This document shows positions 1 through 9,229 of a stretch of DNA of 64,000 nucleotides, piece by piece. The DNA lies in assembly GCA_949425635.1 (NCBI GenBank), contig CASPWD010000003.1, forward strand, positions 124,001-188,000, in the 5' to 3' direction. The notes below the pieces were generated by a model. It searched no databases and had not been told where the DNA came from. It saw only the letters and a program-made list of their open reading frames with translations. Within the stretch, counting starts at the first letter, position 1; each line of letters opens with the position of its first letter. The DNA comes from an uncultured Bacilli bacterium (GTDB lineage: Bacteria > Bacillota_I > Bacilli_A > RF39 > UBA660). The translations under genes and the position numbers were made by a program.

Positions 1-56
1 AGTGGGAAAATCCCCTGTATGCGACAGGGAGTCAATGGTTCGAATCCATTTCAAAG
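1..56 (+). tRNA. partial tRNA-like gene cut by the window edge; anticodon uncertain
   Basis: Anticodon-type arm CCCTG-TATGCGA-CAGGG and T-arm AATGG-TTCGAAT-CCATT; 5' end missing; U33 appears to be A. Confidence 0.5.
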
Positions 57-102
57 GCAAGTCTAAAATATATAGGCAGAATTCACTATATAGAGATTAG
101 GC

Positions 103-141
103 AAAAAGATGCTGAGAGCTGCAGAAATCAAGCATCTTTTT
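103..141 (+). terminator. intrinsic terminator-like hairpin
   Basis: AAAAAGATGC ... GCATCTTTTT perfect 10 bp stem ending in a T run. Confidence 0.5.
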
Positions 142-145
142 AATA

Positions 146-219
146 TAGTCATTTAGTTTAGTAGGAAAAATTACTTTACTAATGTAAGGAGAGGTTGGTT
201 CGAATCCAACAATGGCTGT
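146..219 (+). tRNA. tRNA-like gene, degenerate anticodon arm (loop TTACTAA)
   Basis: Acceptor TAGTCAT/ATGGCTG with wobbles, T-arm GTTGG-TTCGAAT-CCAAC. Confidence 0.5.
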
Positions 220-231
220 AAATAAAAATAG

Positions 232-323
232 GGCATAGTGGCAGAGTTTGGTTTAATGCACCAGTCTTGAAAACTGGCAATCCAGAAATGGGTTCCTAGG
301 TTCAAATCCTAGCTATGTCGCCA
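232..323 (+). tRNA. tRNA-Ser(UGA)
   Basis: Acceptor GGCATAG/CTATGTC, anticodon arm CCAGT-CTTGAAA-ACTGG, long variable arm, T-arm CTAGG-TTCAAAT-CCTAG, encoded CCA. Confidence 0.9.
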
Positions 324-327
324 TAAC

Positions 328-394
328 AGGTTCAACTTGGTGGGAATAGCACTTCAAGAGCCTAAAGAAAGCCAATCCCACAGGATAATAACCT
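328..394 (+). ncRNA. possible structured RNA or tRNA-like element
   Basis: AGGTT/AACCT outer pairing and TGGGA/TCCCA inner pairing right after the tRNAs. Confidence 0.3.
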
Positions 395-461
395 ATCTAA
401 ATAACAAATATATGAGTAGTGGTTTAAAGAAAGTATATTTGTTACTTGGGTAAATAATTAT

Positions 462-496
462 AAATAAGTAGGTTTATTCCTACTTATTTTTATTTT
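462..496 (+). terminator. intrinsic terminator after the tRNA block
   Basis: AAATAAGTAGG-tttatt-CCTACTTATTTTTATTTT. Confidence 0.75.
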
Positions 497-505
497 CAAA
501 AATGC

Positions 506-534
506 TTGACATATTTTAAAACTTATAGTATAAT
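506..534 (+). promoter_or_regulatory. sigma70-type promoter, conserved-spacer family
   Basis: TTGACA-TATTTTAAAACTTATAG-TATAAT, 17 bp spacer. Confidence 0.85.
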
Positions 535-577
535 AGATATAAGAAGATGTTATAATATTTGTAGGAAGGTGTTATAA

Positions 578-1066
578 ATGGCAAATGAATTAATAATTAA
601 AAATATAAACAATATAGATATAGATTTATTATCAACAGAAGATTTAGTAGAATTAAAAGATTGTGTAGTAAATACTATAAATTTAAGTAAATTGAATGAG
701 GATATTGCGAAAGCATGTATGAATTTAAGTCAGGTAGGACCACCATCATTTATGGCAGATGTTGTATATATTGCAATGGACAATCAAAAAAGATTAGATA
801 TAATCTATATGCTAATGAATAATTTTAATTTATTTAAAAATGATGTTAAAAACTTCAAAAGAAATAAAAATGATTGTAATGATAATATAGAATATGTATA
901 TAGTTTTCTTGGTAGAACACAAAGTCTAATAAAATCAATTATAGATTTTGGAGATTTCAAAAAGAATGAATATGAAGAAAATCAAAAGCAAGTAAAATTA
1001 AATGCAGAAAGAGTTGAAAAATTACAAAAAGAACAACAGAAAAGATTAAAGAAAGGAGATAATTAA
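578..1066 (+). CDS. hypothetical protein
   Basis: ORF preceded by aggaagg RBS downstream of promoter. Confidence 0.8.
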   Translation: MANELIIKNINNIDIDLLSTEDLVELKDCVVNTINLSKLNEDIAKACMNLSQVGPPSFMADVVYIAMDNQKRLDIIYMLMNNFNLFKNDVKNFKRNKNDCNDNIEYVYSFLGRTQSLIKSIIDFGDFKKNEYEENQKQVKLNAERVEKLQKEQQKRLKKGDN

Positions 1067-1194
1067 TGGAACCTGATTTACAACATATTAATTATGAGTA
1101 TCAAGAAAGACAGAGAAAGAAAAATGTAAAAGAATATCAAGATAGATTTTTTAAAAATCTAAGTAAAAGAAGCAATAAAAAGAAAAGGAAGTGA
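1066..1194 (+). CDS. small basic hypothetical protein (MEPDLQHINYEYQERQRKKN...)
   Basis: 42-codon ORF with RBS gaaaggag, overlapping its neighbours by a few bases. Confidence 0.5.
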   Translation: MEPDLQHINYEYQERQRKKNVKEYQDRFFKNLSKRSNKKKRK

Positions 1195-1199
1195 TTAAA

Positions 1200-1601
1200 A
1201 TGATTATAAGAACAAGTTTTAGTGATAATGATTATACAGAAGATTTAAAGAACTATTGGGATAGATTTTGGTTTAAAAATTATTATAGTGCTTCCGATAA
1301 ATATAAATATTTAGATGATTATGATAGTTTATTAAAATATAGAGAACTCTATATTGAAGCACATGATTTATTAGATAAAGTATTTTTAGATAAAGATAAA
1401 TTAACTAATGCAGATATTGAAAAGTTTATTGAAGTTATTAGAAAAAGTATATTAGCATATATAGAAAAAGAACATTTAGATAGTATTAAATATTTAACTA
1501 CATCTCTTTCAATAGATATAGTTGATGGAGTAGAAGATAAATGTGAAAATGGAGAAGTTATTTACTACTTTTTAGAAACTAAGCAAATGGTTATATTATA
1601 G
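1200..1601 (+). CDS. hypothetical protein
   Basis: ORF; ATG at 1200 preferred over 1191. Confidence 0.7.
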   Translation: MIIRTSFSDNDYTEDLKNYWDRFWFKNYYSASDKYKYLDDYDSLLKYRELYIEAHDLLDKVFLDKDKLTNADIEKFIEVIRKSILAYIEKEHLDSIKYLTTSLSIDIVDGVEDKCENGEVIYYFLETKQMVIL

Positions 1602-1613
1602 GAGGAACAAAAC

Positions 1614-1952
1614 ATGGCATATTATGATGGTATTTCAGATATAATTAAAAATTATATAGATATAGGAAGTTATGAAAACTTAAAATATAGTAGAACTAAT
1701 CTAAACAAAATAATAAAATGGACATCATCAAAGTATAATGAATTTACAAAAGATGAAGTAATCCAAGATTTAGTTGCTAGGATAAATTTATATGCAAGTG
1801 TTATTTGGAGATATAGATGTGGTTCCTATGCAGAAGGAAATCATAATAGAGGTAAATCTTATGTATTATATATAAAGGATTATGATAATATTTTTATAAT
1901 ATGTATATATGAACCAAAAAATATAAAAGTATATAAGTTGGAGGTAGATTAA
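1614..1952 (+). CDS. hypothetical protein
   Basis: ORF with aggagg RBS. Confidence 0.75.
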   Translation: MAYYDGISDIIKNYIDIGSYENLKYSRTNLNKIIKWTSSKYNEFTKDEVIQDLVARINLYASVIWRYRCGSYAEGNHNRGKSYVLYIKDYDNIFIICIYEPKNIKVYKLEVD

Positions 1953-1953
1953 T

Positions 1954-2169
1954 ATGAAATTACCAAAATATAGAAAAGAACAAATAAAAAAATTAGGTAA
2001 GCATGCAGAGATAGTACATAAATTATATTGGGAACTTAAAGATTATTTAATTGATGATTTAGAGTTAGATATTAACTTTGTTATAGATAATATAAATGGA
2101 TTAGTAAATTGTGATATGAATTCAGATGATTTTATAAAATTTTTAAAAGAAGAAATGGAGGGTAGATAA
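1954..2169 (+). CDS. hypothetical protein
   Basis: ORF with ggagg RBS, tightly packed. Confidence 0.7.
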   Translation: MKLPKYRKEQIKKLGKHAEIVHKLYWELKDYLIDDLELDINFVIDNINGLVNCDMNSDDFIKFLKEEMEGR

Positions 2170-2170
2170 T

Positions 2171-2476
2171 ATGTTAGAACAAGAAAGAAAAGAAGAAATG
2201 TTAAATTATTTTAATGAAACCATATTTGAACCAGCAATACAATATGGTACAGAAAATAATATACCTGAAATGTCACAAGGTGCAAGATATACTAGAATGA
2301 GAATGCAACAAAGAAACCCAGAAGGAATATTACATTATTTCTGGAGTGCTATAGTTAGTACAGAAAAAAGTATCTCATTTTCAAAATTACTAAAAAGACA
2401 TAATGTGGTAAGGTTTGAAGATATAATAGATGATGTAAGAGATAGATTTGGTAATGGTTATATTGATAGTGTATGA
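2171..2476 (+). CDS. hypothetical protein
   Basis: ORF with ggaggg RBS. Confidence 0.7.
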   Translation: MLEQERKEEMLNYFNETIFEPAIQYGTENNIPEMSQGARYTRMRMQQRNPEGILHYFWSAIVSTEKSISFSKLLKRHNVVRFEDIIDDVRDRFGNGYIDSV

Positions 2477-2510
2477 TATTATCAGGGTACTTCATTAGTA
2501 ACATATTTAG

Positions 2511-2526
2511 TAAAATATTAATGAGG
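2511..2526 (+). promoter_or_regulatory. recurrent TAAAATATTAATGAGG element (candidate late promoter)
   Basis: One of 8 near-identical intergenic copies. Confidence 0.6.
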
Positions 2527-2537
2527 TGAAATATTAT

Positions 2538-3419
2538 ATGAAAAAGTATCATTTTGTTTATATCACAAGAAGGATTGGAACACCTTATTATTACTATGGT
2601 GTTCATAGTACAAATAACATAAATGATGGTTATATTGGTTCTGGGTATCATTTTTTAAATGCAGTTAGAAAGTATGGGAAAGAAAGTTTTAGTAGAGAAA
2701 TCATAAAATTTTTTGAAAGTCATGATGAAGCTTTGAAATTTGAAAATGAAATCATAACCAAAGAAGTTCTAGAAGATGAATATTGTTATAATATTCAACA
2801 TGGTGGAAAAGGTTCAAAAGATGAACATACTCTATCAACAAAAGAAAAAATGTCTTTAAGTGCAAAAGAAAGAAAAATACCACAAGAAACAAGAAATAAG
2901 TTAAAAGAATCTATGAAAAGAAAAATAGAGTTATATGGATATTATCACAGTGAAGAAACCAGAAAAAGAATATCAGAAACATTGAAGAGTAAAGATATGG
3001 GTAAGTATAATAAAGGAAGAATACAAACAGAAAGTGAAAGAAATAAAAGAAGTATATCTTTAAAATTGGCATACAAGGAGGGAAGGCATAAAAAATCTGA
3101 TTTATCAGGAGATAAAAATCCGATGTATGGTAAACATTTTACAGATAGTATGAAACAAAATTTATCAAATGCACAGAAAGAAAGATTTAGTAATGTACTG
3201 GAAAGAGAAAAAACATCTATATCTACTAAAAATGGCATGATAAAATCAGAAAAGTGGAATACATATAAAGCAGAGCTTAAATCTGGTATTAGAGATGGTT
3301 CTATGAAAGGTAAATCTAATCCAAATTTTGGTAAGAGTATGAAATTGGCTATGCACATAAGACATCATATAAAAAAAGGAATATTTAATAAGGAGTGTGA
3401 CTATTGTGTTATTCGGTGA
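2538..3419 (+). CDS. GIY-YIG homing endonuclease with NUMOD3-like repeats
   Basis: FVYITRRIGTPYYYYGVHSTNN...GYIGSG GIY-YIG-type N terminus; KSDLSGDKNPMYGKHF and KGKSNPNFGKSM NUMOD3-like motifs. Confidence 0.8.
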   Translation: MKKYHFVYITRRIGTPYYYYGVHSTNNINDGYIGSGYHFLNAVRKYGKESFSREIIKFFESHDEALKFENEIITKEVLEDEYCYNIQHGGKGSKDEHTLSTKEKMSLSAKERKIPQETRNKLKESMKRKIELYGYYHSEETRKRISETLKSKDMGKYNKGRIQTESERNKRSISLKLAYKEGRHKKSDLSGDKNPMYGKHFTDSMKQNLSNAQKERFSNVLEREKTSISTKNGMIKSEKWNTYKAELKSGIRDGSMKGKSNPNFGKSMKLAMHIRHHIKKGIFNKECDYCVIR

Positions 3420-5386
3420 TTATGAAAAAGAAGAAATTGAAAAATTAGAAAGAATTATAAAGGAACAGTCTGAGAAGTATTATACAGATGGTACACAAAC
3501 ATTGACAGATGTAGAGTTTGATAATTTGGTTGATAGACTAAGATTATTAAATCCTACTTCTAAAATATTGCAAGTTCCTCGGATGGGGTTACAAACAAAC
3601 AGGGCATAAAGTAAAACATAAGTATCAATTAGTAAAAAGTCTTGATAAATGTAGAACTTATGATGAAGTTCCTGAAAGATTTAAAAATGGGTTTGTATCT
3701 TTATCTCCTAAACTAGATGGTTTAACTGGTGTATTTTATTATGAAGGTGGTAAATTGATTAAAGCAGTTACAAGAGGTAATGGTCAAGAGGGAAAAGATA
3801 TTACAGATAAGGCGAGAATAATTGTAGGTAATGAAATAGAAGATAAGAATTTTACAGGTGGTGTAAGAGGAGAATTAGAAATATCTGTTGAAAACTGGGA
3901 AAAGGTTAAATATAAATATCCCGAAGCTAAAAATGCAAGAAATTTATGTGCTGGTTGGATAAACTCTAAAGATTATTCAATAGATGATATAAAATTAATT
4001 GATTTTATAACTTATAAAATAACAGGACAAGAAAGGGATATGAATAATATTGTTACAGATAGTGTATGTAGTAGAAGAAATCCAGCCAAAGAAGACATTA
4101 AAGATTGGTTGAAGTGGAATTTTAAGAATGTTATTGAAACTGTTACCACTATATTAGATAGAAAAGATAAATTTGAAGAATATATGAAAGATACATTTGA
4201 AAGTTTTAAATATACGATGGGATACGAATTAGATGGTGTTGTAATCTCAAATACAGAAGTTATATATCATGAAGATGCAAAATCATATATTTATGATGAG
4301 TGTGCTTTTAAATTTGCAGCAGAAGAAAAAGAAACTACAATAAATAATATTAAATGGGAATTATCAAGAACACAAAGATATATACCAGTATTAGAAATTG
4401 AGCCAATAGAATTGTCTGGTGCAGTAGTGCATAATGTAACTGGAAATAATGCTCAATATTTATTAGATAATGGTTTAGGTGTTGGTGCTACAATTTCTGT
4501 ATGCAGAAGTGGTGAGGTTATTCCAAAGCACATGGACACATTAGAAGCAGCAGATGTAGATTTACCAGAAAAATGCTCAATATGTGGACATACTTTAATT
4601 TGGGATGGTGTAGATTTAAAATGTGCATTTAAAGATTGTCCAAATATAGAATATAGTGATTTAAGACAATGGTGTGAAACAATAGGCGAAACAGATGGTA
4701 TGGCTTGGACACTTATGGAACAATATTTAGTAAAATTTAGAATCATGAGTATATCAGATTTATATTGTTTAGAAACTAAAGAAAAAATTGATAGCTGGGC
4801 TTACTTATCTAATTTAAGTATAACAGATAGAAAGGCTGTAGAATTTTTTGGAAAACTATATAATAATAAGGTAGATGTAGAAAAAGCTTTAATTGCTTTA
4901 AATATCCCAAGATTAGGTGATAAAACTGCAAAAGATTTAGCAAAAGAAACAAATACAGTAAAGCAGCTAATAAATGATATAAAAGGTTTAGGATATATAG
5001 ATAATATTCTAAGTGACAAGTTATTAAAAATTGTCAAAGAAGCTACAACTAAATCTATAATAGAAAATCAAACAACTAAATTAAAAAATATATTATATAT
5101 AGGAAATAGAATAAAGTATAAAGAAGTATCTAATAAAGAAATAATTAAAGTTGCTGTAACAGGTGCATTAAATACAATGAAAAGAAGTGCATTTGAAAAG
5201 TATATTGAAAGTTATGGATATGAACTATCAAGTGCTATAAAGTCTTGTAAGTATTTAATAACAAATACTCCAGATAGTGGTTCAAGCAAAAATAAAGATG
5301 CCCAAAAATATGGTGTTGAAATAATTACAGAACAAGCATTTTTAGATTTAATAGGTGGAAATACTAAAAATAATAGTTTATTTTAA
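3397..5386 (+). CDS. ligA: NAD-dependent DNA ligase, reading frame interrupted by a shift near 3580-3600
   Basis: LSPKLDGL adenylation motif, NARNLCAG, ELDGVVI, OB fold, C-x2-C...C-x4-C Zn finger, C-terminal BRCT-like VAVTGALNTMKRSAFEKYIES; two ORFs (3397..3609 and 3755..5386) in different frames. Confidence 0.88.
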
Positions 5387-5392
5387 AGAAGA

Positions 5393-5434
5393 GGGTTTTT
5401 ACTAAAAATAATTTAATAAATTTAGTAAAAACCC
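5393..5434 (+). terminator. terminator hairpin abutting the next promoter
   Basis: GGGTTTTTACTAAA ... TTTAGTAAAAACCC 14 bp perfect inverted repeat. Confidence 0.6.
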
Positions 5435-5466
5435 TTGACAAATTTTAAAACTTATAGTAATATAAT
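5435..5466 (+). promoter_or_regulatory. sigma70-type promoter, conserved-spacer family
   Basis: TTGACAaattttaaaacttatagTAATATAAT. Confidence 0.75.
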
Positions 5467-5493
5467 TACAGATATTAAAAAGGAGGTGTATCT

Positions 5494-8340
5494 ATGGCAG
5501 GTTTATATTCGATATTTGAAAGCAATGCTGACATAAAGAATTATATTTTAGGAATATCTAAATCAATGAATATTGAAAATTGTAAAGTATTAGTTAATAC
5601 TTACACATCATCTAAATATACAATAAATAGTTTAAAGCAGTATTGTAAAGAAAATGGAATACCTTATTTTGAAAGAGGTGAGTTTGATATATTCTCATTA
5701 GAAGAAATAGAATTTATCTATGAATGTTTAAACAGTAATAATGAGATAAAAGAGGTATTTGAAGAATTTAGAAATAAATATCCAAAAAGCCATATAGATT
5801 TAACAGAAAAAGAATTTGAAGAAAAGTTATTAAAATTAAACTTAATAGGAACAGGAAAGGAGATGGGCAACATGCGATATACAAATGATATAGTAGAGTA
5901 TGTAAAAGAATTAGGTAATAAATATACAATAGAAGAAAGTTTAGAAAAGATACAAAACAAATATACATATTTAGGAATGACAATGCCTAAACTAGAGGAA
6001 ATGTGTAATAAATATTTAATTAAATTCAAAAACAATTCAAGTATTTTTACAAATGAAGAGGCTAGAGAAATAGAAAGACTAATAAAAAGTTGTAGTGGGT
6101 TAAAAGAAGTATATAATATATTTATTGGTATGTTTCCTAATAAATGTGATTTAAAAACATTTATACAAGAGATTAGTAATTTAGATATGGTTAAAGCATT
6201 CAATACAAAAGAATCTATTGGTAAATTCTCATTTTTAGAAGAAATTTATATAGAAGAGTTATTAAAGGAAGATACAGATAATGCATCTATATTTGCTAAA
6301 TTTAATTTAGTGTTTCCAAATAAATATCCTTATATACAATTTATTACTAAACTAAATGATTTAAAAGTATCTAAAGCTCCAAAACCTAAAAGGGGAAGAG
6401 AAACTGACCCTATATCCATAAAATTAGAGGAATATTTAAGAACATTTAATGGGGATAAAACAATAAATGAATTATTAGAAATAGTAAATAGTAATGATGA
6501 ATTTAAAAATTACAATTATAAAGGATTACATAATTTTATACATAGAAAAGAAATACCATTTAAAAAAGAATCTGTAAGAGGTGGAAGAGCAAGTGCATTA
6601 ACTGATAATGATTGGGAACTAATTAAAAGTTATGTAGATAAAGGTTATACATCAGCAGAAATATTAGAAAAAGTTAGAAATAAAATAGATGTACTTAAAG
6701 ATATAACAATAGTAGCATTTAGACAAAGATTATCTAAAAAAGGTATTAAAACAAGTAGAGTATCAAAAGTTACAGATAATCAATCTAAGCTTATAAAACA
6801 ATCTATATATTCTAGCATATATGATGATGTTGCTAAAGCAGTAAATGGTAATACAATAAGAGAAGCATTAAGAATATTACAATCTAAATTTCCTGAATTA
6901 CAATCTAAAATGACTTATAACAACTTAATATATTTTGCAAAAAGTAGAAAATTAAATTACAGAACAGAAACAAAAGAAGAAATAGGTAATAGAATGGCTA
7001 ATTCAAGAAGTTATAAAAATACAACTAAATCTAATAAAGGAATAGCAGATGAAGTATATGAATTTGTAAAAACAATATGTAGTAACCATACAAAATCAGA
7101 ATGTATGGATATAGTAAACAAGAAATTTAATGTTTCCTATAATTCTACATATCTTGATACTTTAACAAACAGAAGAGGTAAATTAGAATTTAAGAAATAT
7201 AACCAATTTACAGATGAGATGAAAGAAAGTGTACTTGAATTATTAAAAAATTGTAAAACAAAAAGAGAAGTATATATTCAATTTTGTAAAAAATATCAAG
7301 GTGTATTTGGTGCAAATGTATTCTACAAACTTTTAAGAGATTTAGAGTTAAAAGAAAATGGAAAAATAATTATACATAAGACAGGTGATATACCTGAAGA
7401 ACTTGAAAATATTACTGAACAAAATGCAGATAATACAAAAATAATAGAAAGTGGCTTTACAGATGAGCAATTAACAGATATAGTAAAAGTAATAACAGAA
7501 GAATCAGAAGATAGATACCAACCCATTATAGATGAAGTTAATAATACATTTGAAAGAAAATGTAATCAAATGGGAATTTCTGGGGATACATATTCTCATC
7601 TTGATGAAATTATATATGCTTTAGAAGTATTAACTAATTATGCAAAAAACAAAAATAAATTAGTTAGATTAACAAACGACCATGAAGATATATTAGAGCA
7701 ATATAGAAGAGAAGTTGAACATGAAATTGAGTTACAACCATTTCAATCAACAGATACATATTGTCAAAATAAATTAAAAGCAATAGGAATGAGAAGAAGA
7801 GAAGTTAAATATACTAGAGATGACCTAAATTTAATGAGTATATTACTTAAAAATATAAATGATAATAGCGATGTGTATGATAAAACATTAGAATCATTAA
7901 AACATAGAAAGAAATTAAGAGAAAATTCTATTTTTATGCCATTAGTAGATACAGATATGATAGATAGACTTGATTGGTGTAAACAAGCACAATTAAATAA
8001 TAAAAGAGCATATACACCTATATTAAAAACAAATGCAAGAATAGATAGAATAAATAAAAGTAAAGCACAAGGAAGAGATTTTTGGACAGAGAAAGGACCT
8101 GTTACAGCTCCTGATGTAAAACAAGGTAATTCTAAAGATGTACATAGAATATCAACATATAGAGTTAAAGCAGAGTTTTTATCATTAAAGGGTAATCCCT
8201 TTGTAAATAAATATTATGATGTTAAAGCAACAAGTGAAGATGCAGCAAAAGAAAAAGGTGTAGAGTATTTTGATTTAATAAGTGCAAATAATGATAATGC
8301 AATATATCAAATTTTAGATATTACTAGACTAAATAGATAA
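5494..8340 (+). CDS. large protein with tandem degenerate helical (HTH-like) modules
   Basis: Repeated pattern E-x-(L/I/V)-(I/L)-K-x-C/N...E(V/I)(Y/F)...F...(F/Y)P... along the protein. Confidence 0.75.
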   Translation: MAGLYSIFESNADIKNYILGISKSMNIENCKVLVNTYTSSKYTINSLKQYCKENGIPYFERGEFDIFSLEEIEFIYECLNSNNEIKEVFEEFRNKYPKSHIDLTEKEFEEKLLKLNLIGTGKEMGNMRYTNDIVEYVKELGNKYTIEESLEKIQNKYTYLGMTMPKLEEMCNKYLIKFKNNSSIFTNEEAREIERLIKSCSGLKEVYNIFIGMFPNKCDLKTFIQEISNLDMVKAFNTKESIGKFSFLEEIYIEELLKEDTDNASIFAKFNLVFPNKYPYIQFITKLNDLKVSKAPKPKRGRETDPISIKLEEYLRTFNGDKTINELLEIVNSNDEFKNYNYKGLHNFIHRKEIPFKKESVRGGRASALTDNDWELIKSYVDKGYTSAEILEKVRNKIDVLKDITIVAFRQRLSKKGIKTSRVSKVTDNQSKLIKQSIYSSIYDDVAKAVNGNTIREALRILQSKFPELQSKMTYNNLIYFAKSRKLNYRTETKEEIGNRMANSRSYKNTTKSNKGIADEVYEFVKTICSNHTKSECMDIVNKKFNVSYNSTYLDTLTNRRGKLEFKKYNQFTDEMKESVLELLKNCKTKREVYIQFCKKYQGVFGANVFYKLLRDLELKENGKIIIHKTGDIPEELENITEQNADNTKIIESGFTDEQLTDIVKVITEESEDRYQPIIDEVNNTFERKCNQMGISGDTYSHLDEIIYALEVLTNYAKNKNKLVRLTNDHEDILEQYRREVEHEIELQPFQSTDTYCQNKLKAIGMRRREVKYTRDDLNLMSILLKNINDNSDVYDKTLESLKHRKKLRENSIFMPLVDTDMIDRLDWCKQAQLNNKRAYTPILKTNARIDRINKSKAQGRDFWTEKGPVTAPDVKQGNSKDVHRISTYRVKAEFLSLKGNPFVNKYYDVKATSEDAAKEKGVEYFDLISANNDNAIYQILDITRLNR

Positions 8341-8351
8341 GATGTTATTAA

Positions 8352-8385
8352 TGTTGACAGAGTTGTTTTAAAAATTCTGTCAACA
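8352..8385 (+). terminator. hairpin, possible terminator or attenuator
   Basis: TGTTGACAGA ... TTCTGTCAACA. Confidence 0.45.
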
Positions 8386-8411
8386 AAATTTAATTTGGAG
8401 GTAGATGTTAA

Positions 8412-9218
8412 ATGGAAAACAGAAAGACAATTAAATGGATTGTATTAGGTATAATTTTAATAGTTGCAGTAATAGTATTATTTAATTCATTTAAAACAAT
8501 TCCAACAGGATGTGTTGGTGTAAAGACCCAATTTGGGAAAGTACAGAACGATGTATTACAAGAAGGACTAAATGGTAAAATACCATTTATAGAAAAAATT
8601 GTATTAGTAGATTGCAAAACAAAGAAAATAGATGCTACATCTGAAAGTAGCACCAAAGATTTACAAACAGTATCAGTAACAATAGCATTAAATTATAATG
8701 TAAGAAAAGACACAGCAAATAAATTATATAGAGAGGTTGGTACAGACTTTGAAAATATAGTTATAAATCCTGCTATATTAGAGAGTGTTAAGAGTGTAAT
8801 GGCACAATATACAGCAGAAGAGTTAATAACAAAAAGAGCAGAAGTATCTTCAATGATTAGAGAATCATTAACAAATAAAATAGATAGTAGAGGAATTACT
8901 ATAACAGAATTTAATACAACAAATATAGATTTTAGTGATGCTTTTAACGCAGCAATAGAAGCAAAAGCAGTTAAACAACAAGAGGTAGTAACTGCACAAG
9001 CAGAATTAGAAAAACAAAAAATTCAAAATGAAAAGGAAATAAGTATTGCAGAAAAAGATGCAAAAGTAATGGAACTACAAAATAATCAAATAACAGATAA
9101 GACATTACAATTAAAAGAATTAGAAATTAAACAAAAAATGATTGAAAAATGGAATGGACAATTCCCTACTACTATGATGGGTGAGAATACTTCAGCTTTA
9201 TTCAATATAAGTAAATAG
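8412..9218 (+). CDS. SPFH/prohibitin-like membrane protein
   Basis: N-terminal TM helix then IPTGCVGVKTQFGKV, ILESVKSVMAQYTAEELITKRAEVSSMIRESL, Ala/Glu/Gln-rich coiled coil EAKAVKQQEVVTAQAELEKQKI. Confidence 0.88.
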   Translation: MENRKTIKWIVLGIILIVAVIVLFNSFKTIPTGCVGVKTQFGKVQNDVLQEGLNGKIPFIEKIVLVDCKTKKIDATSESSTKDLQTVSVTIALNYNVRKDTANKLYREVGTDFENIVINPAILESVKSVMAQYTAEELITKRAEVSSMIRESLTNKIDSRGITITEFNTTNIDFSDAFNAAIEAKAVKQQEVVTAQAELEKQKIQNEKEISIAEKDAKVMELQNNQITDKTLQLKELEIKQKMIEKWNGQFPTTMMGENTSALFNISK

Positions 9219-9229
9219 AGGTGATATAA

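Noticed and set aside
2355-2651. - strand ORFs overlapping strong + strand genes (also 2945..3358, 4453..4746, 5718..6203, 15268..15642, 22947..23237, 44226..44495, 52078..52545, 56205..56597 and similar)
   Set aside because: Low-complexity hydrophobic antisense translations of AT-rich coding DNA, without convincing RBS and fully covered by well-supported + strand CDS.
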